Positions 46,487 to 54,276 of a stretch of 64,000 nucleotides of DNA are shown here, one piece after another; within the stretch, counting starts at the first letter, position 1; every line of letters begins with the position of its first letter. Below the pieces are notes generated by a model. That model did not search any database, had not been told where the DNA came from, and saw nothing but the letters and a program-made list of their open reading frames with translations. The stretch covers positions 1 through 64,000 of the forward strand of contig NZ_LISX01000010.1 in the NCBI RefSeq assembly GCF_001905465.1, read 5' to 3'. This DNA comes from Kitasatospora sp. CB01950. Its GTDB lineage: Bacteria; Actinomycetota; Actinomycetes; Streptomycetales; Streptomycetaceae. Made by a program: the position numbers and the translations under genes.

Positions 46487-47104
46487 TCAGGGCAGCAGGA
46501 CCACCACGAGTCGGCGTGGTCCGTGGACGCCCTTGACCCGGATCATCTCGATGTCGGCGGTGGCGGACGGCCCGCTGACGAAAGTGAGCGGGCGGGCGGG
46601 GTCGAGCACGGCGAGCGCGCCGGGCAGCGCGGAGTGCACCTGTTCGGCGCGGACCACGCACACGTGAAGGTCGGGCAGCAGGGTGGCGGCGCGCCGGCCC
46701 TGGCCGGGTCCGCCGTCGAGGACGAGGGTGCCCGATTCGGCGACGGCGGCGGCGCAGGTGGTCAGGACGGCGTCGGTGGCGTCGAGCCGGTCGTTCGTCA
46801 GGGGCGGTGCGTCGAACCGCACTTCGCCGTCCCAGCCCGAGGTCCAGCCCTCGGGGAGCCCGGCGGGCGCGACCACGCTGCGGGCGCCGGCGAGTGCCTC
46901 CGCCACGGCCGGGCCGGCGTGCTCGGCGTGCAGCACGGTGGCGCCGTACTCCTCCAGCCGTTCGGTGAACAGCGCGAGGACGGCGGGCCGGTCGTGCTCG
47001 TCGAGGCCGGGGGCGTGCCGCAGGTGGCGTCGGGGCGGTTCGGGGGCGGGCGGGACGGCGGCGGCGCGGATCCGGCGGAGGATCTCGGTGCGGGCGTCGG
47101 TCAT
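46487..47104 (-). CDS. lutC: LutC-like LUD-domain lactate utilization protein
   Basis: This 205-residue LUD domain is the third component of the LutABC L-lactate oxidation system. Recognisable parts are TDARTEILRRIRAA at the start, DAVLTTCAAAVAESGTLVL (the conserved ATAESGT-like segment) and RPLTFVSGPSATADIEMIRVKGVHGP (SRTADIE motif). Its ATG overlaps the lutB stop (ATGA, 47101-47104). The complex converts L-lactate to pyruvate using Fe-S clusters at the membrane. Confidence 0.88.
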   Translation of the reverse strand: MTDARTEILRRIRAAAVPPAPEPPRRHLRHAPGLDEHDRPAVLALFTERLEEYGATVLHAEHAGPAVAEALAGARSVVAPAGLPEGWTSGWDGEVRFDAPPLTNDRLDATDAVLTTCAAAVAESGTLVLDGGPGQGRRAATLLPDLHVCVVRAEQVHSALPGALAVLDPARPLTFVSGPSATADIEMIRVKGVHGPRRLVVVLLP

Positions 47105-48534
47105 TCGGTGGCTCCTTCGGTCCGCTTCCACCAGCCACGGAAGGACTCGCGGGGGATGTCGGGCAGGGCGCGGCTGTCGGTCCAGCCGCCGAGCGGTCCG
47201 GGCAGTCGGATCTTGCGGGGCAGCAGCAGCGGGCCGACGACTCCGATGCCCTTCACGGCGGCCTTCCAAGCGGCCTGGTGGGCCATCACGCTGCCGACGG
47301 CGCCGAGCGCGGCGCGTTCGACGGGGTGCTGTCCGCCGTCGGCGACCTGGGCGCGCAGGTCGAGCAGGACGTCGGTGAAGCGGATCCGCACCGGGCAGAC
47401 GTCGTTGCAGGCGCCGCACAGCGTGGAGGCGTACGGCAGGGACGCGGTCTGCGGGTCGTCGAGGCCCTTGAGCAGCGGGTTGAGGATGGCGCCGATCGGC
47501 CCGGGGTAGACGGAGCCGTAGGCGTGGCCGCCGGTGCGCTCGTACACGGGGCAGATGTTCATGCAGGCGCCGCAGCGGATGCAGCGCAGGGCCTGCCGGC
47601 CGACGGGGTCGGCGAGGGCGCGGGTGCGGCCGTTGTCGACGAGGACGAGGTGGAAGGCCGCGGGGCCGTCGCCGTCCGTGGTGCCGGTCCAGGTGGAGGT
47701 GTAGGGGGCCATCCGTTCGCCGGTGGCGTTGCGGGCGAGCAGTTGCAGGAAGACTTCCAGGTCCTGCCAGCGGGGGACGGTCTTCTCGATGCCGACGACG
47801 GAGATCAGGGTGTCGGCGAGGGTGAGGCACATCCGGCCGTTGCCCTCGGATTCGACGACGACCAGGGTGCCGGTCTCGGCGACCAGGAAGTTGGCGCCGG
47901 AGACGGCGACCTTCGCGCCGAGGAACTTCTCCCGCAGGTGCAGCCGGGCGGCTTCGGCGAGTTCGGCGGGGTCGTCGGTGAGGCCTTCGGGCGCGGGCCG
48001 GCCGTGCCGGCCCATCTCGCGGACGAAGATGTCGCGGATCTCGCTGCGGTTGCGGTGCAGCGCGGGTACCACGACGTGCGAGGGCAGGTCGTCGCCGAGT
48101 TGGACGATGGTGGCGGCGAGGTCGGTCTCGCGGGCATTGATGCCGGCGGCTTCGAGGGCGGCGTCGAGGCCGATCTCCTCGGTGAGCATCGACTTGACCT
48201 TGACGATCTCGGTCTCGCCGGTGGCGCGGACCAGGTCGGTGACGATCCGGTTGGCCTCGGCGGCGTCGCGGGCCCAGTGAACGGTGCCGCCGGCGGCGGT
48301 GACCTTCTCCTCGACCTGGAGCAGGTACTCCTCCAGATGGGACAGCACCTGGTCCTTGATCGCGGCGGCGGTGTCCCGCAGCGCCTCCCAGTCGGGGCGT
48401 TCGGCGGCCAGCACCGCGCGCTTGCCGCGGATGGTGTGCGTGGCGCGGCGCACGTTCTCCCTCAACTGCCGGTTGCCGACCTCGCGTTCGGCGGCCTCGG
48501 GGAACGCGGGCCAGCCCAGGAACGACCTCGTCAT
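47101..48534 (-). CDS. lutB: LutB-like Fe-S lactate utilization protein
   Basis: This 477-residue protein combines an N-terminal LUD domain (VKVKSMLTEEIGLD, SGANFLVAETGTLVVVESEGNGRM) with two ferredoxin-type [4Fe-4S] sites, CIRCGACMNICP and CGACNDVCP, and a C-terminal DUF3390-like tail (ESFRGWWKR). It transfers electrons from lactate within LutABC. ATGA overlaps occur at both ends: with lutA at 48531-48534 and lutC at 47101-47104. The three subunits are therefore translated as a coupled unit. Confidence 0.93.
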   Translation of the reverse strand: MTRSFLGWPAFPEAAEREVGNRQLRENVRRATHTIRGKRAVLAAERPDWEALRDTAAAIKDQVLSHLEEYLLQVEEKVTAAGGTVHWARDAAEANRIVTDLVRATGETEIVKVKSMLTEEIGLDAALEAAGINARETDLAATIVQLGDDLPSHVVVPALHRNRSEIRDIFVREMGRHGRPAPEGLTDDPAELAEAARLHLREKFLGAKVAVSGANFLVAETGTLVVVESEGNGRMCLTLADTLISVVGIEKTVPRWQDLEVFLQLLARNATGERMAPYTSTWTGTTDGDGPAAFHLVLVDNGRTRALADPVGRQALRCIRCGACMNICPVYERTGGHAYGSVYPGPIGAILNPLLKGLDDPQTASLPYASTLCGACNDVCPVRIRFTDVLLDLRAQVADGGQHPVERAALGAVGSVMAHQAAWKAAVKGIGVVGPLLLPRKIRLPGPLGGWTDSRALPDIPRESFRGWWKRTEGATE

Positions 48535-49313
48535 CGCACACGCTCCACCACGGGGACGCCGGGCAGCGGCCCGTCCTGTTCGGTCCGGGCCAGGATCTCC
48601 GCCAGGTGCAGGGTGCGCACCGGGTCGCCGTCCCTGGTGAGCCGGCCGCCGATGTTCATCAGGCAGGAGTTGTCGACGGCGGCCAGCACGGTCGCCCCGG
48701 TCTCCCGCACGTGCCGGGCCTTGTCGCCGTTCATCGCACCGGAGACCGCCGGGTTCTTCACCGAGAAGGTGCCGCCGAAGCCGCAGCACTCGTCCTGGGC
48801 GGGCAGTTCGACGAAGTCGATGCCCTGCACGGCGCGCAGCAGCCGGTAGGGGCGCTCCCCCAGCCCGGTGGCGCGCAGGCTGTGGCAGGTCGGGTGGTAG
48901 GTGACCCGGTGCGGGAAGTACGCGCCGACCTCGGTGACGCCCAGCCGGTCGGTCAGGTACTCGGTCAACTCGACGACGCGGGGCGCGATGTCGGCGACGG
49001 CGCGGGCCAGGCCGGGGTCGTCGGCGGCGACCAGGGGGTAGGCCTCGGCGGGCATTCCGGCGCAGGACGCCGAGGGCACCACGATCTCCTCGTAGTCGCC
49101 GAAGGTGTCCACGAAGTGCCGGGCGAGCTTGGCGGTCTCCTTGCGGTAGCCGGTGTTGAAGTGCATCTGCCCGCAGCAGCTCTGGCCGGGCGGGAAGTCG
49201 ACCTCGACGCCGAGGCGGCGCAGCAGGGTGACGGCGGCGCGGCCGGTGCCGGGGAACAGGGTGTCGCCCAGGCAGGTCACGAACAGGGCGGTTCGGGGGG
49301 CGTTCGGAGGCAT
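48531..49313 (-). CDS. lutA: LutA-like (GlcF/CCG-type) Fe-S oxidoreductase subunit
   Basis: This 260-residue protein has two CCG domains: one ending SCCGQMHFNTGYR and one with YHPTCHSLRATGLGERP ... ECCGFGGTFSVKNP. They are typical of LutA/GlpC-like heterodisulfide-reductase subunits that bind an Fe-S cluster through CX(n)CCG-X(n)-C. The start is 49313 (MPPNAPRTALFVTCLGD) or the in-frame ATG 49322. It is first gene of lutABC and divergent from a GntR regulator 60 bp away. Confidence 0.92.
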   Translation of the reverse strand: MPPNAPRTALFVTCLGDTLFPGTGRAAVTLLRRLGVEVDFPPGQSCCGQMHFNTGYRKETAKLARHFVDTFGDYEEIVVPSASCAGMPAEAYPLVAADDPGLARAVADIAPRVVELTEYLTDRLGVTEVGAYFPHRVTYHPTCHSLRATGLGERPYRLLRAVQGIDFVELPAQDECCGFGGTFSVKNPAVSGAMNGDKARHVRETGATVLAAVDNSCLMNIGGRLTRDGDPVRTLHLAEILARTEQDGPLPGVPVVERVR

Positions 49314-49326
49314 GCCCGCCATCATA

Positions 49327-49346
49327 GATGCAAGCATGGATGCAAG
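49327..49346. promoter_or_regulatory. Candidate GntR operator (direct repeat)
   Basis: GATGCAAG is repeated directly with 12-bp spacing (49327-49334 and 49339-49346) in the 60-bp divergent lutA/gntR intergenic region. It is the only evident repeat there, so it is a candidate binding site for the adjacent regulator. Confidence 0.4.
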
Positions 49347-49372
49347 ACGGGACGCCGTGGCAGAATGGCGTG

Positions 49373-50035
49373 GTGACCGACGACCAGCCCACCCCCGCCG
49401 CCGCGCACACCGAGCCCGCCGCCGCGCACGCCGAGTCGACCGCCGAACGGGCCTACCACCACGTCCGCACCCGGCTGCTCGACGGCTCCTGGCCGGGCGG
49501 CACGCTGCTCTCCGAGGGCGTGGTCGCGATCGAGCTGGGCCTGTCCCGCACCCCCGTCCGGGAGGCGTTCCTGCGCCTGCAGTCGGAGGGCTTCCTACGG
49601 CTGTACCCCAAGCGCGGCGCGCAGGTCGTCCCGATCGCGCCGGGCGAGGCCCGCAGCGTGCTGGCCGCCCGGGTGCTGTTCGAGCGTGCCGCCGTGGACG
49701 CCCTCGCCGAGCGCGGCCCGGACGCCCTGACGGCGGTCGCCGCCGAGCTGCACGCGGCCTGCGAGCACCGCGACCCGCACCCGGTGGAGGCCGGCCGGCA
49801 CTTCCACCTGACGCTGCTGCGGGCGGCCGGCAACCCCGTCCTGACCTCGCTGTACGAGACCCTGTGGGACCGTCAGATACGCATCTCCGCCGCCGCCACC
49901 GCGACGCGCGCGCATGCCGACGAGGACCACGCCGAGCACCGGGCGCTCGCCGACGCCCTCGCCGTCCCGGACCCGGAGCTGGCCCGCGCACTCATCGGCG
50001 CGCACGCGGACTCGCTGCTGGCGCGCATCGCTTGA
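49373..50035 (+). CDS. GntR-family (FadR/FCD type) regulator of lut genes
   Basis: This 220-residue regulator has an N-terminal winged helix (AERAYHHVRTRLLDGSWPGGTLLSEGVVAIELGLSRTPVREAFLRLQSEGFLRLYPKRGAQVV) followed by an all-helical FCD ligand domain. The metal-coordinating His residues are visible (GRHFHLTLLRAAGNP, HAEHRAL). Divergent placement from lutABC suggests control by lactate, like LldR/LutR regulators. The start is GTG 49373, or GTG 49370 three bases earlier. An acidic/Ala-rich N-terminal tail precedes the HTH. Confidence 0.87.
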   Translation: MTDDQPTPAAAHTEPAAAHAESTAERAYHHVRTRLLDGSWPGGTLLSEGVVAIELGLSRTPVREAFLRLQSEGFLRLYPKRGAQVVPIAPGEARSVLAARVLFERAAVDALAERGPDALTAVAAELHAACEHRDPHPVEAGRHFHLTLLRAAGNPVLTSLYETLWDRQIRISAAATATRAHADEDHAEHRALADALAVPDPELARALIGAHADSLLARIA

Positions 50036-50047
50036 CCCCTGGCACGA

Positions 50048-50088
50048 CGAGGGCCCCGGGGGAACGCGGCGTTCCCCCGGGGCCCTCG
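50048..50088. terminator. Bidirectional terminator between gntR and pgi
   Basis: CGAGGGCCCCGGGGGAACG - CGG - CGTTCCCCCGGGGCCCTCG is a perfect 19-bp stem between the convergent gntR and pgi genes. Confidence 0.88.
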
Positions 50089-50099
50089 GCCGTCCGTGC

Positions 50100-51764
50100 C
50101 TACTTGCGGCCGCGCAGCTCGCGGTAGCGGCCGACCAGGGCGGCGGTGGAGGCGTCCAGCGCCTCGCCGCCCTCGCCGGTCAGCAGCACCGGCTCGATCT
50201 TCTTGGCGAGGACCTTGCCGAGTTCGACGCCCCACTGGTCGAAGGAGTCGATGTTCCAGATCGCGCCCTGGACGAACACCTTGTGCTCATAGAGGGCGAT
50301 CAGCTGGCCGAGCACGTGCGGGGTGAGCTCGTCGGCGAGGATGGTGGTGGTCGGGTGGTTGCCGCGGAAGGTCTTGTGCGGGACGAGCTCGGCGGGCACG
50401 CCCTCGGCCGCGACCTCCTCGGCGGTCTTGCCGAACGCCAGCGCCTGGGTCTGCGCGAAGAAGTTGGCCATCAGCAGGTCGTGCTGGGCGACCAGGCCGG
50501 CCTGCAGGTCGTCGACGGGGCGGGCGAAGCCGAGGAAGTCCGCGGGGATCACCTTGGTGCCCTGGTGCAGCAGCTGGTAGTACGCGTGCTGCCCGTTGGT
50601 GCCGGGGGTGCCCCACACCACGGGGCCGGTCTGCCAGTCGACGGGGTGGCCGTCGCGGTCCACCGACTTGCCGTTGGACTCCATGTCGAGCTGCTGGAGA
50701 TACGCGGTGAACTTCGACAGGTAGTGCGAGTACGGCAGCACGGCGTGCGCCTGAGCGTCGAAGAACGCGCCGTACCAGACCCCGAGCAGGCCCAGCAGCA
50801 GCGGGACGTTCTGCTCGGCGGGCGCGGTCCGGAAGTGCTCGTCGACCAGGCGGAAGCCGGCCAGCATCTCCTGGAAGCGCTCGGAGCCGATCGCGATCAT
50901 CAGCGACAGGCCGATCGCCGAGTCGTACGAGTAGCGGCCGCCCACCCAGTCCCAGAACTCGAACATGTTGGCGGTGTCGATGCCGAAGTCGGCGACGCCC
51001 TGTGCGTTGGTGGACAGCGCCACGAAGTGCTTGGCGACGGCCTCCTCGCCCGCGCCGAGCTGCTCCAGCAGCCAACTGCGGGCGGCGACGGCGTTGGTGA
51101 TGGTCTCGATGGTGGTGAAGGTCTTCGAGGCGACGATGAACAGCGTCTCGGCGGCGTCCAGGTCGCGCACCGCCTCGTGCAGGTCGGCGCCGTCCACGTT
51201 GGAGACGAAACGGACCGTCAGGCCGCGGTCGGTGTAGGAGCGCAGCACCTCGTAGGCCATCGCGGGGCCGAGGTCGGAGCCGCCGATGCCGATGTTGACG
51301 ACGTTGCGGATCCGCTTGCCGGTGTGGCCGGTCCAGACGCCGGAGCGCACCCGCTCGGAGAAGTCGGCCATCTTGTCGAGGACGGCGTGCACGGCGGGGA
51401 CGACGTTCTCCCCGTCGACCTCGACGACCGCCTCGCGCGGGGCGCGCAGCGCGGTGTGCAGGACGGCGCGGCCCTCGGTGGTGTTGATCTTCTCGCCGCG
51501 GAACATGGCGTCGCGCAGCTCGGCGACGCCGGTGGCGGCGGCGAGTTCACGCAGCAGGTCGAGGGTGCGGTCGGTGATCAGGTGCTTCGAGTAGTCGACG
51601 AACAGGTCGCCGACCTGGAGGGTGTAGCGGGTGCCCCGGTCGGGGTCGGCGGCGAACAGCTCGCGCAGGTGCTGGTCGCCGAGCTCGGCCCGGTGCTTCC
51701 CCAGCGCGGCCCACTGCGGAGTGCGGTCCAGCGGGGTCCGGCCGTTGGCGGTGTTGTCCGACAT
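50100..51764 (-). CDS. pgi: Glucose-6-phosphate isomerase
   Basis: This 554-residue cytoplasmic enzyme interconverts glucose-6-phosphate and fructose-6-phosphate. Signatures are [20 protein letters not shown] (phosphate binding), FDVA-like [36 protein letters not shown] (second PGI signature) and ESNGKSVDR with the catalytic Glu. The C-terminal [21 protein letters not shown] contains the catalytic Lys region. The length is normal. AAGGAG precedes the ATG. It is monocistronic between a terminator and the antiporter gene. Confidence 0.97.
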   Translation of the reverse strand: MSDNTANGRTPLDRTPQWAALGKHRAELGDQHLRELFAADPDRGTRYTLQVGDLFVDYSKHLITDRTLDLLRELAAATGVAELRDAMFRGEKINTTEGRAVLHTALRAPREAVVEVDGENVVPAVHAVLDKMADFSERVRSGVWTGHTGKRIRNVVNIGIGGSDLGPAMAYEVLRSYTDRGLTVRFVSNVDGADLHEAVRDLDAAETLFIVASKTFTTIETITNAVAARSWLLEQLGAGEEAVAKHFVALSTNAQGVADFGIDTANMFEFWDWVGGRYSYDSAIGLSLMIAIGSERFQEMLAGFRLVDEHFRTAPAEQNVPLLLGLLGVWYGAFFDAQAHAVLPYSHYLSKFTAYLQQLDMESNGKSVDRDGHPVDWQTGPVVWGTPGTNGQHAYYQLLHQGTKVIPADFLGFARPVDDLQAGLVAQHDLLMANFFAQTQALAFGKTAEEVAAEGVPAELVPHKTFRGNHPTTTILADELTPHVLGQLIALYEHKVFVQGAIWNIDSFDQWGVELGKVLAKKIEPVLLTGEGGEALDASTAALVGRYRELRGRK

Positions 51765-51936
51765 CGGTTGCTCCTTGCGTCATGCGGGTGCAGATACCGG
51801 CTGGTTCCGGCGGGAGGGTGGCGCTGGGGCCGGCGGGGACGGTGCACGAGCCGGCACCGTCGCCGGCCTTGCCCGGCCCAACCCTATTCCCTGCCGGCCG
51901 CCCGGCCGGGACATCCGCCCCGCGGTCGACGGACCG

Positions 51937-53517
51937 TCACTTCCTGGCCGACTGGAGGTCGAGCGCCCGCAGCACGCGGTCCGCGATCTCGGGGTCGGCG
52001 CCGGCCTCGCCGCGCGCGATCAGCACCTCGCGGCGGGACGCGGCGATCATCTCCTGCTCGACCGCGAACGCCTGCCGCCACTTCTTGCCGCGGCGCTTCG
52101 CCTCCATCGCCTCTTCCTCCTCGTACCGGTCCGGGCAGAGCCGGGCCAGCCGGTCGTGCTGGCGCTCGCGCAGGCGCTCGGTGATCTCCGGCGGCAGCTG
52201 GTCCTCCTCCTCCAGCTCGGACAGCCGGTGCAGCCCGGCCTTCGCGGCCCGCCACCACAGGTCGCGGACGGCCTGCTCGTGGGCGTCGTGGTCGCTGTCC
52301 AGGCCGAGCAGCTTCACCACGTACGGCAGCGTCAGGCCCTGCACCACCAGGGTGAACAGCACGACGCTGAAGGCGATGAAGATGATCTCGCTGCGGGCCG
52401 GGAAGTCCACGCCGCTGTGCAGGGTGAGCGGGATGCCGAGGGCCAGCGCGACGGTGGCGACACCGCGCATCCCGGACCACCACAGCACCACGGTCTCCCG
52501 CCAGCTGATCGGGGTGTCCTCCTCGCCGTTGCTGACCCGCTTCGACAGCCAGGCGGCGGGCAGCAGCCACAGCAACCGGACCAGCACCACCACGGCGATC
52601 ACGATCGCGGTGTCGCCGAGCATGGTGTGCCAGGTGTCCTTGACATCCCGCAGGACGGTGGACAGCTCCAGGCCGATCAGGCCGAACGCGACGCCGGTGA
52701 TCAGCGTCTCGACGATCTCCCAGAACGCGTTGCCGACCAGCCGGAACGAGACCTCGTCGGCGTCCGAGGCCCGGTCGGCGAGGTACAGCGCGCAGACCAC
52801 CACGGCCAAGACGCCCGAACCGTGCAGCTCCTCGGCGAGCGTGTACGCCGCGAACGGCACCAGCAGGTTCAGCGCCACCTGCTGGGTCGGGTCCTCCAGC
52901 CGCCCGGCCAGCTTGGCGTTGGCCCAGCCCAGACCGATGCCGACCGCCACCGCGACCACCGCCGACAGCAGGAACCGCAGCAGCGCGTGCCCCACCGAGA
53001 GGTCGCCGTCGACCACCGCCTCGATCGCCAGCGAGTACACGACGATCGCGGTGACGTCGTTGAACAGGCCCTCGCTCTCCAGCACCGAGACCAGCCGGCG
53101 CGGCAGCCCGACCTCGCCCGCCACCGCGACGGCCGCCACCGGGTCGGGCGGCGAGACCAGCGCGCCGAGCGCGACCGCCGCCGCGAGGGGCGCCGCCGGC
53201 ACCAGCCACGAGAAGACGCCCGCGACGGCGGTGGTCGTGACGATCACCAGCGCGACGGCGAGCAGCAGGATCGACCGGATGTTGGCCTTGAAGTACCGCA
53301 TCGAGGAGCGCCGGGCGACCGCGAAGATCAGCGGCGGCAGCACCAGCGGCAGGATGAACTCCGGGTCGATCTCCACGTTCGGGATCTGCGGCACCAGCGC
53401 GAACACCAGGCCGACCATCGTCATCAGCACCGGTTGCGGGATCCGGGTCTTCCGGGCCAGCGGCATCGTCACCACTGAGGCGAGCAGCACCAGGAAGAGC
53501 AGTGACAGCTGGCCCAC
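51937..53517 (-). CDS. CPA1-family Na+/H+ (cation/proton) antiporter
   Basis: This 526-residue polytopic membrane protein has about 12 predicted helices from VGQLSLLFLVLLASVVTMPLA. Family hallmarks are LVLPPLIFAVARRSSMRYFKANIRSILLLAV, ALGALVSPPDPVAAVAV (ion-binding Asp region) and SVLESEGLFNDVTAIVVYSL (conserved Glu and Asn-Asp pair). A ~120-residue charged cytoplasmic C-terminus follows the last helix. The GTG at 53517 is selected: AGAGGA lies six bases upstream and the protein then begins directly with helix 1. Upstream in-frame sequence runs toward tRNA-Lys. Confidence 0.9.
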   Translation of the reverse strand: MGQLSLLFLVLLASVVTMPLARKTRIPQPVLMTMVGLVFALVPQIPNVEIDPEFILPLVLPPLIFAVARRSSMRYFKANIRSILLLAVALVIVTTTAVAGVFSWLVPAAPLAAAVALGALVSPPDPVAAVAVAGEVGLPRRLVSVLESEGLFNDVTAIVVYSLAIEAVVDGDLSVGHALLRFLLSAVVAVAVGIGLGWANAKLAGRLEDPTQQVALNLLVPFAAYTLAEELHGSGVLAVVVCALYLADRASDADEVSFRLVGNAFWEIVETLITGVAFGLIGLELSTVLRDVKDTWHTMLGDTAIVIAVVVLVRLLWLLPAAWLSKRVSNGEEDTPISWRETVVLWWSGMRGVATVALALGIPLTLHSGVDFPARSEIIFIAFSVVLFTLVVQGLTLPYVVKLLGLDSDHDAHEQAVRDLWWRAAKAGLHRLSELEEEDQLPPEITERLRERQHDRLARLCPDRYEEEEAMEAKRRGKKWRQAFAVEQEMIAASRREVLIARGEAGADPEIADRVLRALDLQSARK

Positions 53518-53628
53518 GACGGATCCTCTCGGCTTAAGCGGACGGGCCGCTTCAGCATACGTTCCCACCCCAACCGGACCGATTGTGTGTTTCCGGCGCT
53601 GACCAGGTAATGTTCTCTCCGTCAGCAA

Positions 53629-53702
53629 GCGCCGCTAGCTCAGTTGGTTAGAGCAGCTGACTCTTAATCAGCGGGTCCGGGGTTCGAGTCCCTGGCGGCG
53701 CA
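53629..53702 (+). tRNA. tRNA-Lys (CTT anticodon), copy 2
   Basis: This is identical over all 74 bases to copy 1 at 46032, and the identity extends into CGTCAGCAA upstream and CAGACA downstream. Anticodon loop is CTCTTAA; CCA is not encoded. Confidence 0.97.
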
Positions 53703-53710
53703 CAGACAAC

Positions 53711-53742
53711 CGAAGGCCCCTCGCACTCGCGAGGGGCCTTCG
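53711..53742 (+). terminator. Terminator after tRNA-Lys copy 2
   Basis: CGAAGGCCCCTCGC - ACTC - GCGAGGGGCCTTCG is a perfect 14-bp stem followed by a pyrimidine-rich tail GCGTTCTTCTCCTCTT. Confidence 0.9.
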
Positions 53743-53773
53743 GCGTTCTTCTCCTCTTACTACTCTCCTCTTA

Positions 53774-54154
53774 CTACTCCGCACGCCGCTCGTTCACGCA
53801 CAGCACGTTGCCGTCCAGGTCCTTGAACCACGCGGCCCGCATGCCGTCGTTCTCGGCCACACCGTCCAGGGTCTTCAGCCCCGGCAGGTCGTACTCCTCG
53901 AACACCACGCCACGACCGCGCAGTTCGGTCATCTCGGCATCCAGGTCGGCGACCTTCCAACTGGCCAAGGTGTGCCCGGCCTGCCCGCCGTACGGCGTCC
54001 GGTACATCGAGAACTCACCGCCCCCGCACCGGAACACCGCCTCCTCCGCCGTCTCCTGCACCAGCTCCAGCCCCAGCGTGTCCCGGTAGTACGTCTTCGC
54101 CTGCCCGAGGTCGGTCACCGGAATCACCGCACACAACGGCGCATCTCCCAGCAT
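53774..54154 (-). CDS. VOC (glyoxalase/bleomycin-resistance fold) protein
   Basis: This 126-residue protein has paired beta-alpha-beta-beta-beta modules: CAVIPVTDLGQAKTYYRDTLGLELV ... EFSMYRTPYGGQAGHTLASW, then VADLDAEMTELRGRGVVFEEYDLPG ... RAAWFKDLDGNVLCVNE. The final Asp-x-x-Gly-Asn strand matches VOC metal-site geometry. The family covers lyases, dioxygenases and resistance proteins; the role here is unknown. The ATG at 54154 is chosen because GGAGGAGG lies about eight bases upstream. Confidence 0.82.
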   Translation of the reverse strand: MLGDAPLCAVIPVTDLGQAKTYYRDTLGLELVQETAEEAVFRCGGGEFSMYRTPYGGQAGHTLASWKVADLDAEMTELRGRGVVFEEYDLPGLKTLDGVAENDGMRAAWFKDLDGNVLCVNERRAE

Positions 54155-54276
54155 CACCACCACCTCCTCCCCCCAGGCTATTCACCCACCCCGCCCCCGG
54201 CGACCGGGTACGAAACGCCCGAGCGCAACCGGGGGCGGGGAACTGCGAGGGTGCGAACCCAGGGGTGCCTCGGCTG

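Noticed and set aside
46032-53702. Integrative element bounded by tRNA-Lys att sites
   Set aside because: No integrase, excisionase or replication gene lies between the copies. The repeats are whole tRNA genes and the cargo is core metabolism.
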